From contig JADKKB010000005.1 of the NCBI GenBank assembly GCA_016720705.1, forward strand, positions 248,001 to 312,000: a stretch of 64,000 nt of DNA, in the 5' to 3' direction. The notes under the pieces are model-generated. The model was given only the letters and a program-made list of their open reading frames with translations. It was not told the DNA's origin and did no database searches. The stretch's first letter is position 1. Each line of letters opens with the position of its first letter. The position numbers and the translations under genes were made by a program. Below are positions 61,942 through 64,000 of this stretch, one piece after another. Source of the DNA: Chloracidobacterium sp. Lineage in GTDB: Bacteria > Acidobacteriota > Blastocatellia > Pyrinomonadales > Pyrinomonadaceae.

Positions 61942-61957
61942 AGTATTATAAAATACT
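61942..61957 (+). promoter_or_regulatory. 16-bp palindrome upstream of the RND adaptor gene
   Basis: AGTATT-ATAA-AATACT (61942-61957) has perfect 6-bp arms and sits 22 bases before the ATG at 61979, overlapping a TATAA-like -10. A repressor site (TetR or MarR family) for the efflux operon would fit this position. No such regulator gene is visible in the window. Confidence 0.35.
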
Positions 61958-61978
61958 GAACTTACGTTAATTTATCTT

Positions 61979-63280
61979 ATGTGGAAACCAGTCATCAGAC
62001 CTTTGATCGCCATTACTATAGCCGCAACCGCGATCGCCTGTGGATCGTCCGGCGGAGAAAAGAAAAGCTCAGGCGATGCCAAGAACGACGAAGCCCTGTC
62101 GGCTCCGGCAATCAGTATCACGATTGGAAAGAGTGAGTCCCGGGACGTGGCGTCAGCCATCCGCGCAACCGGTAGTCTAATTGCCAACGAAACTTCGAAT
62201 GTCGCGCCAAAGTCCGCCGGTAAGATCGCAAACTTAAACGTGGACATCGGTGATTTCGTCGTCGGCGGAGCGGTGATCGCAAGGGTTGACGACCGTGACG
62301 CCAAATTACAACTTGCGTCGGCACTCGCGGCGGTAAAAGTTGCCAAATCGTCCGTACGACAGGCCGAGGCTCGCTTGGGGCTGCTTGGGAACGGAAAGTT
62401 TACCGCGACATCCATCCCGGAAGTGCGGGTCGCAAATGCGAATTATGAACAGGCTCAGGCCGAATTGAAACAAGCCGAGGCCAATGAAAAGCGATATCGT
62501 GAACTTACTGAGTCCGGCGATGTGGCGATGATCACATATGAGCAGTTTCGGACACAGCGTGATACCGCCCGCACCCGTGCAAATGCCGCCAAGGAGCAGT
62601 TTGAGGCAGCGATCAATACAGCACGGCAGAGTAATCAGGCAATCGCTAGTGCGGAAGCTCAGGTTGAATCGGCCCAGACCCAAGTGGCTAACGCCCAGCA
62701 AGCGATCGTCGACACCATTATTAGGGCACCTTTTTCCGGATTTGTGAGTAGCCGTCCGGCGGCGGTCGGTGAATATGTCTCGTCTGCGTCGGTTGTGGCG
62801 ACCATCCTGCGTACCAACCCGATAAAGGTGCAGATACAAGTTGCCGAAGCCGATACTCCGTTCATCGCCGCGGGCCGCGGAGTTTCGCTTGAGGTAGACG
62901 CCTACAAAGATCGTAAGTTTGCCGGAACGGTGTCGTCGGTAAACCCGGCCATCGATCCGGTTTCGCGAGCGGCCATTATCGAAGCCCTTATTGAGAATGG
63001 TGATAATGCACTGCGACCGGGAATGTTCGCAAATGTCCGTATTAACAAAGAGGGCGGGACCAAGGGAGTGTTTGTTCCGCGTTTCGCGGTGATCAAGGAC
63101 GAAGCGACGCAGTCATATCGAGTTTTTGCGATTCAGGAGGGCGTTGCCAAGCTCCTCACAGTGCAGATCGGTCTCGAGGAAGGTGATTTTGTTCAGATAG
63201 TCTCGGGCGTAGACGCTGATCTGACAGTTGCAACAGGCAACCTCGGACAGCTGTATGAAGGTGCGAAAGTGACATTCTGA
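61979..63280 (+). CDS. RND efflux periplasmic adaptor (membrane fusion) lipoprotein
   Basis: The 433-residue protein has a lipoprotein signal with lipobox AIAC (C21), a barrel-sandwich lipoyl half (about 65-95, KIANLNVDIGDFV), a long coiled-coil hairpin (about 105-225, Ala/Gln-rich with QAEARL and AEAQVESAQTQV), the second lipoyl half (IRAPFSGFVSSRPAAVGEYVS, about 245-265) and beta-barrel and membrane-proximal domains. It links an RND pump to an outer-membrane channel. The pump gene follows 81 bases later. Confidence 0.92.
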   Translation: MWKPVIRPLIAITIAATAIACGSSGGEKKSSGDAKNDEALSAPAISITIGKSESRDVASAIRATGSLIANETSNVAPKSAGKIANLNVDIGDFVVGGAVIARVDDRDAKLQLASALAAVKVAKSSVRQAEARLGLLGNGKFTATSIPEVRVANANYEQAQAELKQAEANEKRYRELTESGDVAMITYEQFRTQRDTARTRANAAKEQFEAAINTARQSNQAIASAEAQVESAQTQVANAQQAIVDTIIRAPFSGFVSSRPAAVGEYVSSASVVATILRTNPIKVQIQVAEADTPFIAAGRGVSLEVDAYKDRKFAGTVSSVNPAIDPVSRAAIIEALIENGDNALRPGMFANVRINKEGGTKGVFVPRFAVIKDEATQSYRVFAIQEGVAKLLTVQIGLEEGDFVQIVSGVDADLTVATGNLGQLYEGAKVTF

Positions 63281-63361
63281 TGTCGGTGCCGTTGCTCTGT
63301 GGGCCGCATATCGTAGGGACATCCGTCGATCTGGTATTAGATTTTGTGACATAGAAGTATT

Positions 63362-64000
63362 ATGCAGTGGTTAGCCGAAATTTGTGTTCATCGCCCGGTC
63401 TTTGCGACCGTCATCGTACTGTTTCTAACGGTTGTCGGAGGTTTTAGTTTCTTCACCTTAGGTGTGGATCGATTTCCGAAAATCGACCTGCCGACGATCT
63501 CGGTATCGACAAGTAATAGCGGAGCTGCTCCGCAGGAGATCGAGACGGAGGTGACCGATATCATCGAAGGTGCCCTGAACACGGTGCCTGGTGTCGAAGA
63601 AATGCGGTCGACATCATCTCGGGGACGCTCAAGCGTAAATCTTACGTTCAATCTTGAGAAGAATCCGGATCAGGCGTTTCAGGAGATCCAGCAAAAACTC
63701 AGCGGTGCGGTAAACCGCCTGCCGGAAAACGCCGATCCGCCGTCAGTTCAGAAATCAGATCCGGACTCGCAGCCAATTCTAATGTACTCGGTCAGTGCTC
63801 CGCGAGATCTGACCGAACTGACTACGCTCGTCCAGAATCTCCTCCAAAAGCGGATCGAGTCGGCCGATGGTGTCGGCGAGGTCTTCATTTGGGGGGCACG
63901 CGAAAAACAGATCAAGATCTTCGTAAACCCCGACAGGCTCAAGGCCTACAATCTGTCTGTTACGGAAATTTCAAATGCGGTCCGTGGGCAGAATCAGGAG
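63362..64000 (+). CDS. RND efflux pump inner-membrane subunit, N-terminal part
   Basis: From the ATG at 63362 an open frame of 213 codons runs off the window end. It starts MQWLAEICVHRPVFATVIVLF, the typical first helix of AcrB/MdtB-type transporters, then VDRFPKIDLPTISVST, EIETEVTDIIEGALNTVPGV and VNLTFNLEKNPDQAFQEIQQK, which are conserved porter-domain elements. The gene probably encodes about 1030-1070 residues. It forms an operon with the adaptor upstream and exports drugs, metals or lipids, driven by the proton gradient. Confidence 0.9.
   Translation, partial: MQWLAEICVHRPVFATVIVLFLTVVGGFSFFTLGVDRFPKIDLPTISVSTSNSGAAPQEIETEVTDIIEGALNTVPGVEEMRSTSSRGRSSVNLTFNLEKNPDQAFQEIQQKLSGAVNRLPENADPPSVQKSDPDSQPILMYSVSAPRDLTELTTLVQNLLQKRIESADGVGEVFIWGAREKQIKIFVNPDRLKAYNLSVTEISNAVRGQNQE

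Noticed and set aside
1..64000. CRISPR array, tRNA, rRNA, insertion sequence or prophage
   Set aside because: No evenly spaced direct repeats, T-loop/acceptor pairs, transposase or phage genes were seen.

Overview
The window looks like a chromosomal segment of a Gram-negative, soil- or water-type bacterium of the Acidobacteriota, most likely class Blastocatellia (Pyrinomonadaceae-like). This is inferred from the gene mix, not from a marker gene: FHA-domain ABC transporter, Ser/Thr kinase with TPR tail, a TIGR03663-type membrane glycosyltransferase, zinc-ribbon/RDD protein, PilN/PilO-type genes and a large exopolysaccharide locus at moderate GC. Lipoproteins, a porin and an RND pump show an outer membrane. 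I saw no tRNA, rRNA, IS element or CRISPR array.

Layout. 1-4292: a cut-off zinc-ribbon gene, NYN and DUF2203 genes, a DnaA-box-like cluster (1767-1841), a zinc-ribbon/RDD membrane protein and an NFACT protein lacking its N-terminal domain. 4293-8053 (minus): a triple-FHA ABC transporter followed by a TlpA-like lipoprotein. 8182-16667: a nitrogen-respiration island. A five-gene operon (cytochrome b-like subunit, Nas/NarB-type molybdoenzyme, four-cluster ferredoxin, Rieske protein, small membrane protein) is followed by a separate unit with pentahaem nitrite reductase NrfA and a porin. Both units carry the same 16-bp CRP/FNR-type palindrome with the same spacing to a -10 box, so they are probably co-regulated and together would reduce nitrate via nitrite to ammonium.

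16765-22298: YifB-type ATPase, acyl-CoA synthetase, and a divergent pair that looks like a zinc-binding anti-sigma-like protein and a large sigma-like regulator with an unusual leader. 22368-26164: O-antigen ligase and two GT2 glycosyltransferases. 26186-28397: unknown gene, a KirBac-type potassium channel overlapping riboflavin synthase. 28398-35111: two large polytopic GT-C-like proteins, three exported proteins including an M20 amidohydrolase. 35186-40445 (minus): Dps, a PilN/PilO/TIG/pseudopilin cluster, and an FHA-GGDEF diguanylate cyclase.

40669-58259: main exopolysaccharide locus: FkbM methyltransferase, Wzx-like flippase, deacetylase-like protein, heparinase II/III-like lyase, GT4 enzymes, a bi-domain dehydrogenase, GT39-like enzyme, an anchored beta-helix protein (opposite strand), an asparagine synthase-type amidotransferase, another glycosyltransferase and a YdcF protein. 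58261-64000: Ser/Thr kinase with TPRs, glutaredoxin-like protein, a 2Fe-2S protein, rhodanese, and the start of an RND efflux operon (adaptor plus truncated pump gene).

All functional calls rest on reading motifs in the translations; no database search was possible.
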